Below, in pieces: positions 1 to 7,879 of a stretch of 63,241 nucleotides of DNA. The position numbers and the translations under genes are program-made. Every line of letters begins with the position of its first letter. Positions within the stretch are counted from its first letter, which is position 1. The notes under the pieces are model-generated. The model had not been told where the DNA came from, ran no database searches, and was given only the letters and a program-made list of their open reading frames with translations. Source of the DNA: Paraburkholderia sp. CNPSo 3274 (GTDB lineage Bacteria; Pseudomonadota; Gammaproteobacteria; Burkholderiales; Burkholderiaceae); NCBI RefSeq assembly GCF_024206475.1, contig NZ_JAMBPR010000051.1, positions 1 through 63,241 on the forward strand. Direction: 5' to 3'.

Positions 1-249
1 GTCCTCGTTCAGGTCCTTCAGCGACGCGAGGATCTGGTCGAAGCACTCCCAGTTGCGCGCGGCACGGCCAATGCCGCCATACACCACGAGCGCATGCGGA
101 TGCTCGGCGACTTCCGGGTCCAGATTGTTCTGGATCATCCGGTAGGCGGCTTCCGCCAGCCAGGTCTTGCAGACCTTCTCGCTGCCGCGCGGCGCGCGGA
201 TCGTGCGGGTCGGGTCGAGGCGGGGGTCGGTGAAGTTCGGGTGGTTCAT
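1..249 (-). CDS. hutU: Urocanate hydratase, N-terminal part (cut by window edge)
   Basis: The 83 visible residues are the N-terminus of urocanase, which hydrates urocanate to imidazolonepropionate using a tightly bound NAD+ in cytosolic histidine degradation. The visible part has the family's N-terminal block (DPRLDPTR, RAPRGSEK) and the glycine-rich ALVVYGGIGRAARNW segment. The ATG at 249 matches the family start. The rest of the roughly 560-residue protein lies beyond position 1. The gene is downstream of hutC on the same strand, and two HutC-type palindromes lie just upstream. This is typical of a hut operon repressed by HutC and induced by urocanate. Confidence 0.93.
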   Translation of the reverse strand, partial: MNHPNFTDPRLDPTRTIRAPRGSEKVCKTWLAEAAYRMIQNNLDPEVAEHPHALVVYGGIGRAARNWECFDQILASLKDLNED

Positions 250-350
250 GGCGTTTGTTCGAGTCCGTCGAGTCTGGGTAGCAAGCTGAAGGGCTGCGCC
301 CGCGGAGGTGCGATGAGCGCTGCAACGTGGCCTAAGTCTAACGCTGCCAA

Positions 351-364
351 GTTGTATATACAAC
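351..364. promoter_or_regulatory. Putative HutC operator 1 (14-bp perfect palindrome)
   Basis: GTTGTATATACAAC is a perfect palindrome about 100 bp upstream of hutU. It fits the TGTA-N2-TACA core known for HutC operators in Pseudomonas and Klebsiella. The gap 250-698 between hutC and hutU has no convincing gene; it holds this site and a second palindrome at 459-470. Confidence 0.7.
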
Positions 365-458
365 TCGTTTCGATAAAACGTGGGTTAGTAGTTACCCTGA
401 CGAAAATAGCGGAAATCGGCCGCGAAAGCGAGGAGCCGGCAGGCGAGCCGTGAAATGT

Positions 459-470
459 TTGTCTAGACAA
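459..470. promoter_or_regulatory. Putative HutC operator 2 (12-bp perfect palindrome)
   Basis: TTGTCTAGACAA is a perfect palindrome 95 bp from the first site's end. It resembles the TTGTCTAGACAA-like half-sites reported for HutC-type GntR regulators. Two spaced operators upstream of hutU would allow cooperative repression. Assignment to HutC rests on the adjacent hutC gene. Confidence 0.6.
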
Positions 471-698
471 GACGTCTGCAAACAGCCCGACACAGTGCAC
501 GACCCGTGGCCGCGACCAGACCGCTCGCGCAAGGGAAAAGGCGGGCTTGAGGGAGGTCGGGTTCAGGAGGGACGGAGCGCTTGGCCCCAAGTGGCAAGAC
601 GCTCTTCAGCGTCCGGCGGACTGCAGTTCAGGAAGACTGCAGGAAACGAGCGGGCGCGGCCTTCTTGTCGTGGGGCCAATGCGGGGCGCCGCCCATGC

Positions 699-1412
699 TC
701 AAACGGTGCCCGCCAGATGAAACCGCGAAGCCGGATGCCACAGGCGCACGGAAGTCGCCACATGACGCCCCACCCACGTGCGCCGCAGCAACAGCAGGCA
801 AGGCTCGCCGATTTCCATCTCCAGATACTGCCGCACGCGCGCGTCGGGCTTCTGCGCGTAGATGCGAAACTCGGCGCGCTGGATCGGCGCGAGGCGCACC
901 ATGTAGTGATTCGGCGTCTCGACGGTGAAGTCCTGGGCGAGGTATTCGGGGAACACCTCGGGGTTCACGTAGCGGTCCTCGTACTGGATCGGCTCGCCCT
1001 CTTCGCTGTGCACGATGCGCGAGTGGAACACCGGCCCGGCGTCGAGTTCGAGCGCGGCGATCGCATTCGGATCGTCGCTCGACTCCAGTTCCAGCACGCG
1101 TGCCGCATGCCGATGGCCGCGCGCCGCGATTTCGTCGGCGATATTGCGGATCTGCAGCACGGTCGACTCGTACTGGCGCGGCGCCACGTAAGTGCCCGAG
1201 CCGCGCACGCGGTTCAGCACGCCTTCGGCCATCAGTTCGCGCAGCGCGCGCGACACCGTCATGCGCGCCACGCCGAATTCTTTCACCAGTTCCGTTTCGG
1301 AAGGCACCACGTCGCCGGGCCCCAAGGCGCCACTTTCGATCTGCGCGAGCACATGACGCTTGATCTGCTCGTAGGCGGGCAACGGGGCACTGCGGACCGT
1401 TTTCTTTTGCAT
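699..1412 (-). CDS. hutC: HutC, GntR-family histidine utilisation repressor
   Basis: A 237-residue GntR/HutC-family repressor. Residues about 15-80 form the winged helix-turn-helix (ETELVKEFGVARMTVSRALR), followed by GSGTYVAP. Residues about 95-230 are a UTRA effector domain, which in HutC senses urocanate. The ATG at 1412 (MQKKTVRSAP) was chosen because the reading frame upstream is arginine/proline-rich junk while this start matches HutC proteins. It precedes hutU on the same strand, with the candidate operators in between, so it probably represses hutU and its downstream partners. No hutH is visible next to it. Confidence 0.92.
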   Translation of the reverse strand: MQKKTVRSAPLPAYEQIKRHVLAQIESGALGPGDVVPSETELVKEFGVARMTVSRALRELMAEGVLNRVRGSGTYVAPRQYESTVLQIRNIADEIAARGHRHAARVLELESSDDPNAIAALELDAGPVFHSRIVHSEEGEPIQYEDRYVNPEVFPEYLAQDFTVETPNHYMVRLAPIQRAEFRIYAQKPDARVRQYLEMEIGEPCLLLLRRTWVGRHVATSVRLWHPASRFHLAGTV

Positions 1413-1572
1413 GGTCTCGATCTTCGAATGAACGGGAGGCCGCCGCAGCGATGGCCGCCAGGCGCGGCGCGGGCTTGCGGCTTCAGGCGGCCACATTGTA
1501 CCGCCCCTTAAAGTGGCTCCGCGCACGGGCTGCGAGGCAGCACGACATGGCCTCGAATCGCCGCGCCGCCTC

Positions 1573-2982
1573 CTATACAGGCTCGGCCACAAGCGCGGGC
1601 TGCCAGCGCGCGAGCACCACGCAGGCGCGCACGCCCCGCCCGTCCGCGCCCGGACTCAGACTCACCGCGCCGCGATGCGACTGCGCGATCTCGCGCACGA
1701 TCGCCAAACCGAGGCCGGTGCCTTCCGTCTCGGCGGCAGCGCGGAAGAAAGGCTCGAAAACGCGCGCACGCGCTTCCGCGGGAATGCCACGTCCGTCGTC
1801 GAGCACTTCGAGCGCGACCGTCTCACCGCTCGCCCGCACCGACACCGTGACGTGCCCGCCAGCCGGTGTGTAGCGCAGCGCGTTGTCCACGAGATTGCTG
1901 ACCATCGCGCGCAACAATTCGCGATGCCCCTGCACCACCGCCTCGCCCGCCTCGCGAGGCAGCTCCGCGCCGAGATCGATGCCTCGCGTCTGCGCGAGCA
2001 GCGAGAGCGCTTCGACCACTTCGCGCGCGAGCTGCGCCATGTCGACGGGCGCAGCCGGCAACTGCGCCGGGTCCAGCGCCTCGGCCTGCGCGAGCAGCAG
2101 TAACTGGTTCGTGAGCGCGACCATCGAGCGGTTACTCACATGCATGGCCGCCAGCACTTCGTCGAGCGCGGGATCGACGGCTTTTTGCTGGCGCGCGTAT
2201 TGCAATTGGGTACCGAGCAGCGTGAGCGGCGTGCGCAGCTGGTGCGCGGCATCGGCGATGAAGCGGCGCTGCGCCGCCGTCTGTGCCGAAAGGCGCGCAA
2301 TGCATTGATTGATTGCGTCCACAACGGGTCGCAGTTCGACATGCAGCCCTTCGACACGAATGGGTTCGAGGTGCGAAGGATCGCGGTCCGCCACGTCGTT
2401 CTTGAGCTTCATCAGCGGACGCAGCTCGAACGTGAGACCGATGCAGGCGAGCGCCACGGCCAGCATGACCATGCCGATCTGGCGATAAAGCTGGGGACGC
2501 CACAGCGCCTCTACCATCGCGTCGCGCGAGCGCTCGGTCTTGCCAACCGAGACGCGCACGCGCCAGATACGGCCATTGTCGTACATGGAACGCACCACGC
2601 TCACGGCGCGCACGGCCTGGCCGCGCAGCTCGGCGTCGTACGAAACGGGCGATTCGACGGCGGGCGCCGAAGCCGCATGCGGAAAATCGGGCATGCCCGC
2701 GAGCAGCGAGCCGCCCTCCACGCGCACGTTGTAGAACACCTGATCCTGCTGCGGCGAGGCAAAGAGTTCGAGCGCTGCGGGCGGCACGTCGGCGCGCAGC
2801 GCGCCGTCGGCCCATTGCACGGAACCGGCGATCATGCGCGCGGACGAAAGCAGCCGGCCGTCCTGCACGAGATCGGCAGTATGGCGCGCAGCGCGATACT
2901 CGGAGGTCGCCGTAAAACTCACGTAGAGCGCGAGCGGCACGAGCATCCACCACAGCAGGCGAATACGCAGGCTACCCGTCAT
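1573..2982 (-). CDS. Sensor histidine kinase, TctE/QseC type
   Basis: A 469-residue inner-membrane sensor kinase. A first membrane helix (about residues 7-27) and a second (about 166-185) enclose a 2CSK_N-like periplasmic domain. The H-box is FIADAAHQLRTPLT with His247. The catalytic domain shows an N-box (NLVDNALRYTP), G1 (DDGRGI), F (FEPFFR) and G2 (GTGLGLAIV) motifs. The response regulator lies 18 bp upstream on the same strand, so the two form an operon. TctE-type sensors usually monitor the substrate of a neighbouring transporter; the divergent ABC operon at 3873-6605 is the obvious candidate target. The ligand is not known. Confidence 0.9.
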   Translation of the reverse strand: MTGSLRIRLLWWMLVPLALYVSFTATSEYRAARHTADLVQDGRLLSSARMIAGSVQWADGALRADVPPAALELFASPQQDQVFYNVRVEGGSLLAGMPDFPHAASAPAVESPVSYDAELRGQAVRAVSVVRSMYDNGRIWRVRVSVGKTERSRDAMVEALWRPQLYRQIGMVMLAVALACIGLTFELRPLMKLKNDVADRDPSHLEPIRVEGLHVELRPVVDAINQCIARLSAQTAAQRRFIADAAHQLRTPLTLLGTQLQYARQQKAVDPALDEVLAAMHVSNRSMVALTNQLLLLAQAEALDPAQLPAAPVDMAQLAREVVEALSLLAQTRGIDLGAELPREAGEAVVQGHRELLRAMVSNLVDNALRYTPAGGHVTVSVRASGETVALEVLDDGRGIPAEARARVFEPFFRAAAETEGTGLGLAIVREIAQSHRGAVSLSPGADGRGVRACVVLARWQPALVAEPV

Positions 2983-3000
2983 GACGGCACGCGTAAGTCG

Positions 3001-3678
3001 TCATAGTGTTTCATCCTTCCTGCGCAGCAAATAGCCCAGGCCGCGCAGTGTCACGATCACGGCCGAGCTGCCTTCGAGCTTCTTGCGCAGCCGTGAGACG
3101 TAGATTTCGATGGCGTCCTCGCTCGGTTCGTCGGCGAGCGTGAAGATCGCATCGACGAGCGCGGCCTTCGAAACGGTCTGGCCAAGCCGCAGCGCCAGCG
3201 TTTCGAGCACCGTGCGCTCGCGCGGCGTGACGTTCAGCGGCGCGCCCTTCAGCGTGAACTGGCGTGTGTTGAGGTCGAACACGAGGTCCCCGCAGCCGAT
3301 TTCGTTCGCGCGCGCGGGCGTTTGCCGGCGAATCAGCACCTTGATGCGCGCCACCAGTTCGCGCACCTCGAAGGGCTTGACGAGATAGTCGTCGGCGCCC
3401 GCGCCGAGCAGCTCCACCTTTTCGTCGATCGAGCCGCTTGCCGTGAGCACCATCACGGGCGTCGCGTCGCCGCGCTGGCGCAGCCGCCGCAGCACGTTCT
3501 TGCCCGAGAGCTTTGGCAAATTGAGGTCGAGCAGGACCACTTCGTAGCGATTGGACCGCAGCAACTGGTCGGCGGCTTCGCCGTCCTGCACGGCGTCAAA
3601 GGCGAACGCCTGCTCCTCCAGCGTCTTGACGAGCCAGTGCGCCAGCGTGGGATTGTCTTCGATCAGCAGCAATTTCAT
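3001..3678 (-). CDS. OmpR-family response regulator, TctD/QseB type
   Basis: A 225-residue response regulator. The receiver domain has acidic residues E7-D8, the phosphoacceptor Asp51 in VVLLDLNLP, the MVLTASG threonine and the VKPF lysine. The C-terminal part (about 130-225) is a winged-helix DNA-binding domain ending LRGLGYLLRRKD. The ATG at 3678 (MKLLLIEDNP) is the family start; the frame extends further upstream without meaning. It is the first gene of the operon with the kinase at 2982 and is divergent from the ABC transporter, with 194 bp between start codons. Confidence 0.92.
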   Translation of the reverse strand: MKLLLIEDNPTLAHWLVKTLEEQAFAFDAVQDGEAADQLLRSNRYEVVLLDLNLPKLSGKNVLRRLRQRGDATPVMVLTASGSIDEKVELLGAGADDYLVKPFEVRELVARIKVLIRRQTPARANEIGCGDLVFDLNTRQFTLKGAPLNVTPRERTVLETLALRLGQTVSKAALVDAIFTLADEPSEDAIEIYVSRLRKKLEGSSAVIVTLRGLGYLLRRKDETL

Positions 3679-3784
3679 GGGCGGCGCAGGCAAGGTGCGA
3701 AGGTTTCGGGGAGTCGATTGTGCCGTCGCCAGCGCGTCGCCGCCCTGCGGGTTAACACGGACGATTTTGCACGGCGCTAGAAGG

Positions 3785-3812
3785 CTGGCAGAAGGCTTAC
3801 GGTTTTTATAAT
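3785..3812 (+). promoter_or_regulatory. Sigma70-type promoter of the ABC operon
   Basis: CTGGCA (3785-3790) and a perfect TATAAT (3807-3812) are spaced by 16 bp in the divergent region between the response regulator and the substrate-binding protein. Transcription would start near 3819, about 54 nt before the ATG at 3873. Confidence 0.55.
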
Positions 3813-3872
3813 CGGCTCCATCCACCAAAAAGCGCCCGCATGCACGGCGCACCACCTTCAGGAGACTCCACG

Positions 3873-4892
3873 ATGCCTACCTTGCGCCAGATCGCCGCTG
3901 TATCGAGTGTCGCGTTTGCCCTTGCCGCCGGCTCCACGGCTGCCCACGCGGAAACGATCACGATCATGGTTGGCGGCGCAACCAAGATCATCTATCTCCC
4001 CGCCAAACTGACCGAGCAGCTCGGCTACTTCAAGGACGAAGGCCTCGACGTCGAGCTGCAGTCGCAGCCGGCCGGCGTGGACGCGGAGAACGAACTGCTC
4101 GCGGGTGCGGTGCAAGGCGTGGTGGGCTTCTACGATCACACCATCGACCTGCAGAGCAAGGGCAAGGAAGTGCAGACGCTCGTGGTGTTCGGCCAGGTGC
4201 CGGGCGAAGTGGAAATGGTGTCGAACGCGGCGGCCGGCACGCTCAAGAGCATGGCCGACGTGAAGGGCAAGACGCTCGGCGTAACGGGCCTGGGGTCCTC
4301 CACGAGCTTCCTCACGCAGTACCTCGCGCAGCGCTCGGGCGTGCCCTCCAACCAGTACACGCTGCTGCCGGTCGGCGCGGACAATACCTTCATCGCGGCG
4401 ATCAAGCAGAACCGCATCGACGCGGGCATGACCACGGAGCCCACCGTCTCGCGTCTGCTGCAAACCGGCGACGCCAAGGTGCTCGTCGACATGCGCACGC
4501 TCGAAGGCACGCGCGCGGCGCTCGGCGGCACCTACCCCGCTTCGAGCTTCTACGTGCAGCGCGCCTGGGCGCAGTCGCACAAGGACGAAGCGACAAAGCT
4601 CGCGCACGCGTTCTCGCGCACGCTCAACTTCATCGCCACGCATAGCGCCGATGAAATCGCCGCGAAGATGCCCAAGGACTACTACGGCAACAACAAGGAT
4701 CTCTACGTGGCCGCGCTGAAGTCCTCGCTGCCGATGTTCACGAAGGACGGCCGCATGCCCGCCGACGGCCCGGATACGGTGCTCAAGGTGCTCTCTGCGT
4801 TCAATCCTTCGGTGAAGGGCAAGCACATCGACCTCGCGAAGACCTGGTCGAACGACTATCTGCCGGCTACGACCGCCACGGCGTCGAAGTAA
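3873..4892 (+). CDS. NitT/TauT-family ABC transporter substrate-binding protein
   Basis: A 339-residue periplasmic binding protein of the NMT1/SsuA type. It has a signal peptide over about residues 1-27 (hydrophobic core VAFALAAG, cleavage after AHA). The mature domain begins TITIMVGGATKIIYLP and has the family's GYFKDEGLDVEL segment. The ATG at 3873 is preceded by a GGAG ribosome site; an in-frame ATG at 3840 lacks one and would disrupt the signal peptide. The ATPase and permease genes follow in the same direction. Aromatic, pyrimidine-like and sulfonate compounds are all possible ligands; the sequence does not decide. Confidence 0.88.
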   Translation: MPTLRQIAAVSSVAFALAAGSTAAHAETITIMVGGATKIIYLPAKLTEQLGYFKDEGLDVELQSQPAGVDAENELLAGAVQGVVGFYDHTIDLQSKGKEVQTLVVFGQVPGEVEMVSNAAAGTLKSMADVKGKTLGVTGLGSSTSFLTQYLAQRSGVPSNQYTLLPVGADNTFIAAIKQNRIDAGMTTEPTVSRLLQTGDAKVLVDMRTLEGTRAALGGTYPASSFYVQRAWAQSHKDEATKLAHAFSRTLNFIATHSADEIAAKMPKDYYGNNKDLYVAALKSSLPMFTKDGRMPADGPDTVLKVLSAFNPSVKGKHIDLAKTWSNDYLPATTATASK

Positions 4893-4929
4893 GCAACGCA
4901 ATCGGCCCCACGTTCAGCCCACTGAGACA

Positions 4930-5724
4930 ATGACTTCCTCCCTTTCCCAAGGCACGCCGGCCATCGAGCTGCGCCACGTTTCGTGCCGCTTCATTTCACC
5001 GGACGGCAAGGCGACCGTCGCCCTGCGCGACTTCAGCATGTCGGTCGCGCGCGGCGAGTTCGTCGCGATCGTCGGGCCCACGGGCTGCGGCAAGTCCACC
5101 ACGCTCAGCATGATCACGGGCCTGCTCAAACCCACCACGGGCGAAGTGCGCGTGATGGGCGCGCCCGTGAACGGCATCGATCCGCGCATCGGCTTCGTGT
5201 TCCAGGCCGACGCCGTGTTCCCGTGGCGCTCGGTGCTCGACAACGTGGCGGCCGGTCCGCTCTATCGCGGCCGCTCGAAATCGGCGGCTTACGACGAAGC
5301 CAACGAATGGCTGCGCCGCGTGGGCCTCGCCAACTTCGGCAAGCATTATCCGCATCAGCTTTCGGGCGGCATGCGAAAGCGCGTGGCGCTTGCGCAGACG
5401 TTCATCAACAAGCCCGAAATCCTGCTGATGGACGAACCGTTCTCGGCGCTCGACATGCAAACGCGCACGCTCATGCAGGACGAGCTGTTGCAGCTGTGGG
5501 GCGGCACGGGCTCGGTGGTATTCGTCACGCACGACCTCGAAGAAGCCATTGCGCTCGCCGACCGCGTGTTCGTGCTGACCGCGCGCCCCGCCACGCTCAA
5601 GAAGGTCTACGAGATCGATCTGCCGCGCCCGCGCGTGACGTCCGAAATCCGCTACGCGCCGCACTTCGTCGAACTGTCGCGCCAGATCTGGCACGACCTG
5701 CGCGAAGAAGTGCAGATCGCCTAA
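4930..5724 (+). CDS. NitT/TauT-family ABC transporter ATP-binding protein
   Basis: A 264-residue ABC ATPase. It has Walker A GPTGCGKST, a Q-loop in GFVFQADAVFPW, signature LSGGMRKRVALA, Walker B ILLMDEPFSALD and H-loop VTHDLEEA. The FPWRSVLDNV segment after the Q-loop is typical of SsuB/TauB-type subunits. It lies 37 bp after the binding protein and 17 bp before the permease, so the three genes form one transcription unit. It powers import at the cytoplasmic face. Confidence 0.92.
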   Translation: MTSSLSQGTPAIELRHVSCRFISPDGKATVALRDFSMSVARGEFVAIVGPTGCGKSTTLSMITGLLKPTTGEVRVMGAPVNGIDPRIGFVFQADAVFPWRSVLDNVAAGPLYRGRSKSAAYDEANEWLRRVGLANFGKHYPHQLSGGMRKRVALAQTFINKPEILLMDEPFSALDMQTRTLMQDELLQLWGGTGSVVFVTHDLEEAIALADRVFVLTARPATLKKVYEIDLPRPRVTSEIRYAPHFVELSRQIWHDLREEVQIA

Positions 5725-5741
5725 CACCGGAGCCGTTCACT

Positions 5742-6605
5742 ATGTCCACCCCGCAACAAACTCTGCCGCAAGGCCTCGATCCCGCTTCGCTCGACGCCGT
5801 CGAGCGCGCCGCGCAAAAGCGCATTCGTCAGCGCAACTGGCTCGTCATTTCGCTGCGTATTCTCGTGCTCGTCGTCGTGCTCGGCGGCTGGGAACTCGCC
5901 GCGCGCCTCAAATGGATCGATCCGTTCTTCTTCTCGATGCCCACGGCCATCTTCGACCAGATCATCGACTGGTTCGTGAACGGCACCTCGCAGGGGCCCC
6001 TGCTCACGCAGGTCTGGGTCACGCTCGAAGAAACGGGCCTCGGCTTCATCATCGGCTCGGTGGCCGGCGTGTTCTGCGGCATCGTGCTTGGCCGCAACAA
6101 GCTGCTCTCCGACGTGTTCAGCCTCTACATCAAGATCGCCAACTCGATTCCGCGCGTGGTGCTCGGCTCGGTGTTCGTGATCGCGCTGGGGCTCGGCATG
6201 GCGTCGAAAGTCGCGCTCGCCGTGGTGATGGTGTTCTTCGTGGTGTTCGCCAATGCGTTCCAGGGCGTGCGCGAGGCCGACCGCTACATGATCGCCAATG
6301 CGCAGATTCTCGGCGCGTCGCGCCGCCAGGTGACGACCTCGGTCGTGATTCCCTCAGCGCTTTCGTGGATTCTCGCGAGCCTGCACGTGAGCTTCGGCTT
6401 CGCGCTGGTCGGCGCCGTGGTGGGCGAATTCCTCGGTTCGAAGCAAGGCATCGGTTTGCTGATCTCGACGGCGCAGGGTGCGTTCAACGCGAGCGGCGTG
6501 TTCGCCGCGATGATCGTGCTCGCCGTGGTCGCGCTAGCCGCCGACTATCTGCTCACCGCGCTCGAGCATCGCCTGCTCAAGTGGCGGCCCACGCCTTCGA
6601 ACTGA
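5742..6605 (+). CDS. NitT/TauT-family ABC transporter permease
   Basis: A 287-residue inner-membrane permease of the BPD_transp_1 family with about six hydrophobic segments. The EAA-like coupling region is around ADRYMIANAQILGASRRQ. The ATG at 5742 follows the ATPase stop by 17 bp and has a GGAG-like site (CCGGAGCC). It completes a three-gene importer; the second half of the transporter is presumably a homodimer, since only one permease gene is present. An intrinsic terminator follows at 6664. Confidence 0.9.
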   Translation: MSTPQQTLPQGLDPASLDAVERAAQKRIRQRNWLVISLRILVLVVVLGGWELAARLKWIDPFFFSMPTAIFDQIIDWFVNGTSQGPLLTQVWVTLEETGLGFIIGSVAGVFCGIVLGRNKLLSDVFSLYIKIANSIPRVVLGSVFVIALGLGMASKVALAVVMVFFVVFANAFQGVREADRYMIANAQILGASRRQVTTSVVIPSALSWILASLHVSFGFALVGAVVGEFLGSKQGIGLLISTAQGAFNASGVFAAMIVLAVVALAADYLLTALEHRLLKWRPTPSN

Positions 6606-6663
6606 TTCAATCCGGTTCCCCTGTCCGGGCTGCGTGAAACGCGAGCTTACCTGGCCCGTGGTC

Positions 6664-6696
6664 CGCGGCGCACTGCCAGTGCGCCGCGTTTTTTTT
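6664..6696 (+). terminator. Rho-independent terminator of the ABC operon
   Basis: An 11-bp perfect stem (6664-6674 with 6678-6688) has a 3-nt loop and is followed by eight T (6689-6696). It ends the transporter operon and faces the convergent peroxiredoxin gene. Confidence 0.92.
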
Positions 6697-6722
6697 GCGC
6701 TTCCGCTATGCTGCGCGAGCCC

Positions 6723-7379
6723 TTACTTCGGCTGCTCGACCGTGCGCAGATACGGCTTGAGCGTCTTGAAACCTTGCGGATACTTCTGCTTCGCCGCGTC
6801 GTCGGAAACCGAAGTCGGGATGATGACGTCGTCGCCCGGTTTCCAGTTCACCGGCGTCGCCACCGTGTGCTTGGCCGTGAGCTGCAGCGAATCGAGCAGG
6901 CGCAGCACCTCGTCGAAATTGCGGCCCGAACTCATCGGGTAGACGAACATCGCCTTTACTTTCTTGTCCGGCCCGATGAGAAACACTGCGCGTATCGTGG
7001 CGTTGTCGGCCGCCGTACGGGGGCTCGCGCCGCTCGCGTTCGGGTGAATCATGTCGTAGAGCTTCGCGACGTGCAGGTCCGGGTCGCCAATCATCGGATA
7101 GTTGACGGCGCTGCCCTGCGTTTCCTCGATGTCCTTGGCCCACTTCGCATGGTCGGTCACCGGGTCGATGCTCAGACCGATGATCTTCGTGTTGCGCTTG
7201 TCGAACTCCGGCTTGAGCTTCGCCATATAGCCGAGTTCAGTCGTGCAAACGGGCGTGAAGTCTTTCGGATGCGAAAAAAGGATGGCCCAGTGGTCGCCGA
7301 TCCATTCGTGAAAATGGATCGTGCCTTCGGTGGTCTCCGCGGTGAAATCCGGTGCATCTTCTCCTAGACGAATCGTCAT
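6723..7379 (-). CDS. 1-Cys peroxiredoxin (Prx6-type)
   Basis: A 218-residue cytosolic peroxidase that reduces H2O2, alkyl hydroperoxides or peroxynitrite. The peroxidatic cysteine is Cys45 in the FTPVCTTELG motif. The C-terminal extension after about residue 150 (VNWKPGDDVIIP) is that of the 1-Cys Prx6 group, and no resolving cysteine at the usual 2-Cys site is seen. The ATG at 7379 has a GGAG site 7 nt upstream. It is a single gene, convergent with the ABC operon. Confidence 0.93.
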   Translation of the reverse strand: MTIRLGEDAPDFTAETTEGTIHFHEWIGDHWAILFSHPKDFTPVCTTELGYMAKLKPEFDKRNTKIIGLSIDPVTDHAKWAKDIEETQGSAVNYPMIGDPDLHVAKLYDMIHPNASGASPRTAADNATIRAVFLIGPDKKVKAMFVYPMSSGRNFDEVLRLLDSLQLTAKHTVATPVNWKPGDDVIIPTSVSDDAAKQKYPQGFKTLKPYLRTVEQPK

Positions 7380-7879
7380 CTCCAGTCTCCAAAGGGCAGT
7401 GATAGACAGATTGTGAATGCCTGCGAGCACGCGAGAGTGCCTCCCGCTTTTGCATTTTAGGTAGTTCGGATGACGCTTTTGAAATATCTTTCCGCTTTCA
7501 TTATTTTTACGTTAACCATACATCTCACCCTCATTTCCCGCGAAAATGCGGCATCGGCGCGCTATCGCAGCCTTGACATCCACTCGGCATGAAGCGAATA
7601 ATGCCCCGTTCGATAAACGAAACCGTGTTCGAATTGCGAACACGAGAATAACAAGAACGGGCTGGCCGTCTTGCCGTGCAAATTCGCGCGTGCAAGGCGT
7701 GATATGAACCCGCTGCGCCGGGGCGGCATCGCCTCTCGCTGATGGAGGAGCCGCACCTGCCTCCCCGCCCACCCCGCGCCTGGCTCGCCAGCCGCACGGT
7801 GCCGGGACCGCCCGCAAGCAACGCCTCCTGTCCGCTCCGGCCAGCCAGTAGCCACACGCTACGAACACGCTGAAAGAGC
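7380..7879. other. Intergenic region with an 8-bp-arm palindrome at 7624-7644
   Basis: These 500 bp separate the divergent peroxiredoxin and AtoE-type genes. No convincing gene is present. The one clear structure is CGTGTTCG-AATTG-CGAACACG (7624-7644), a perfect inverted repeat that could be an operator for either flanking gene. Confidence 0.45.
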
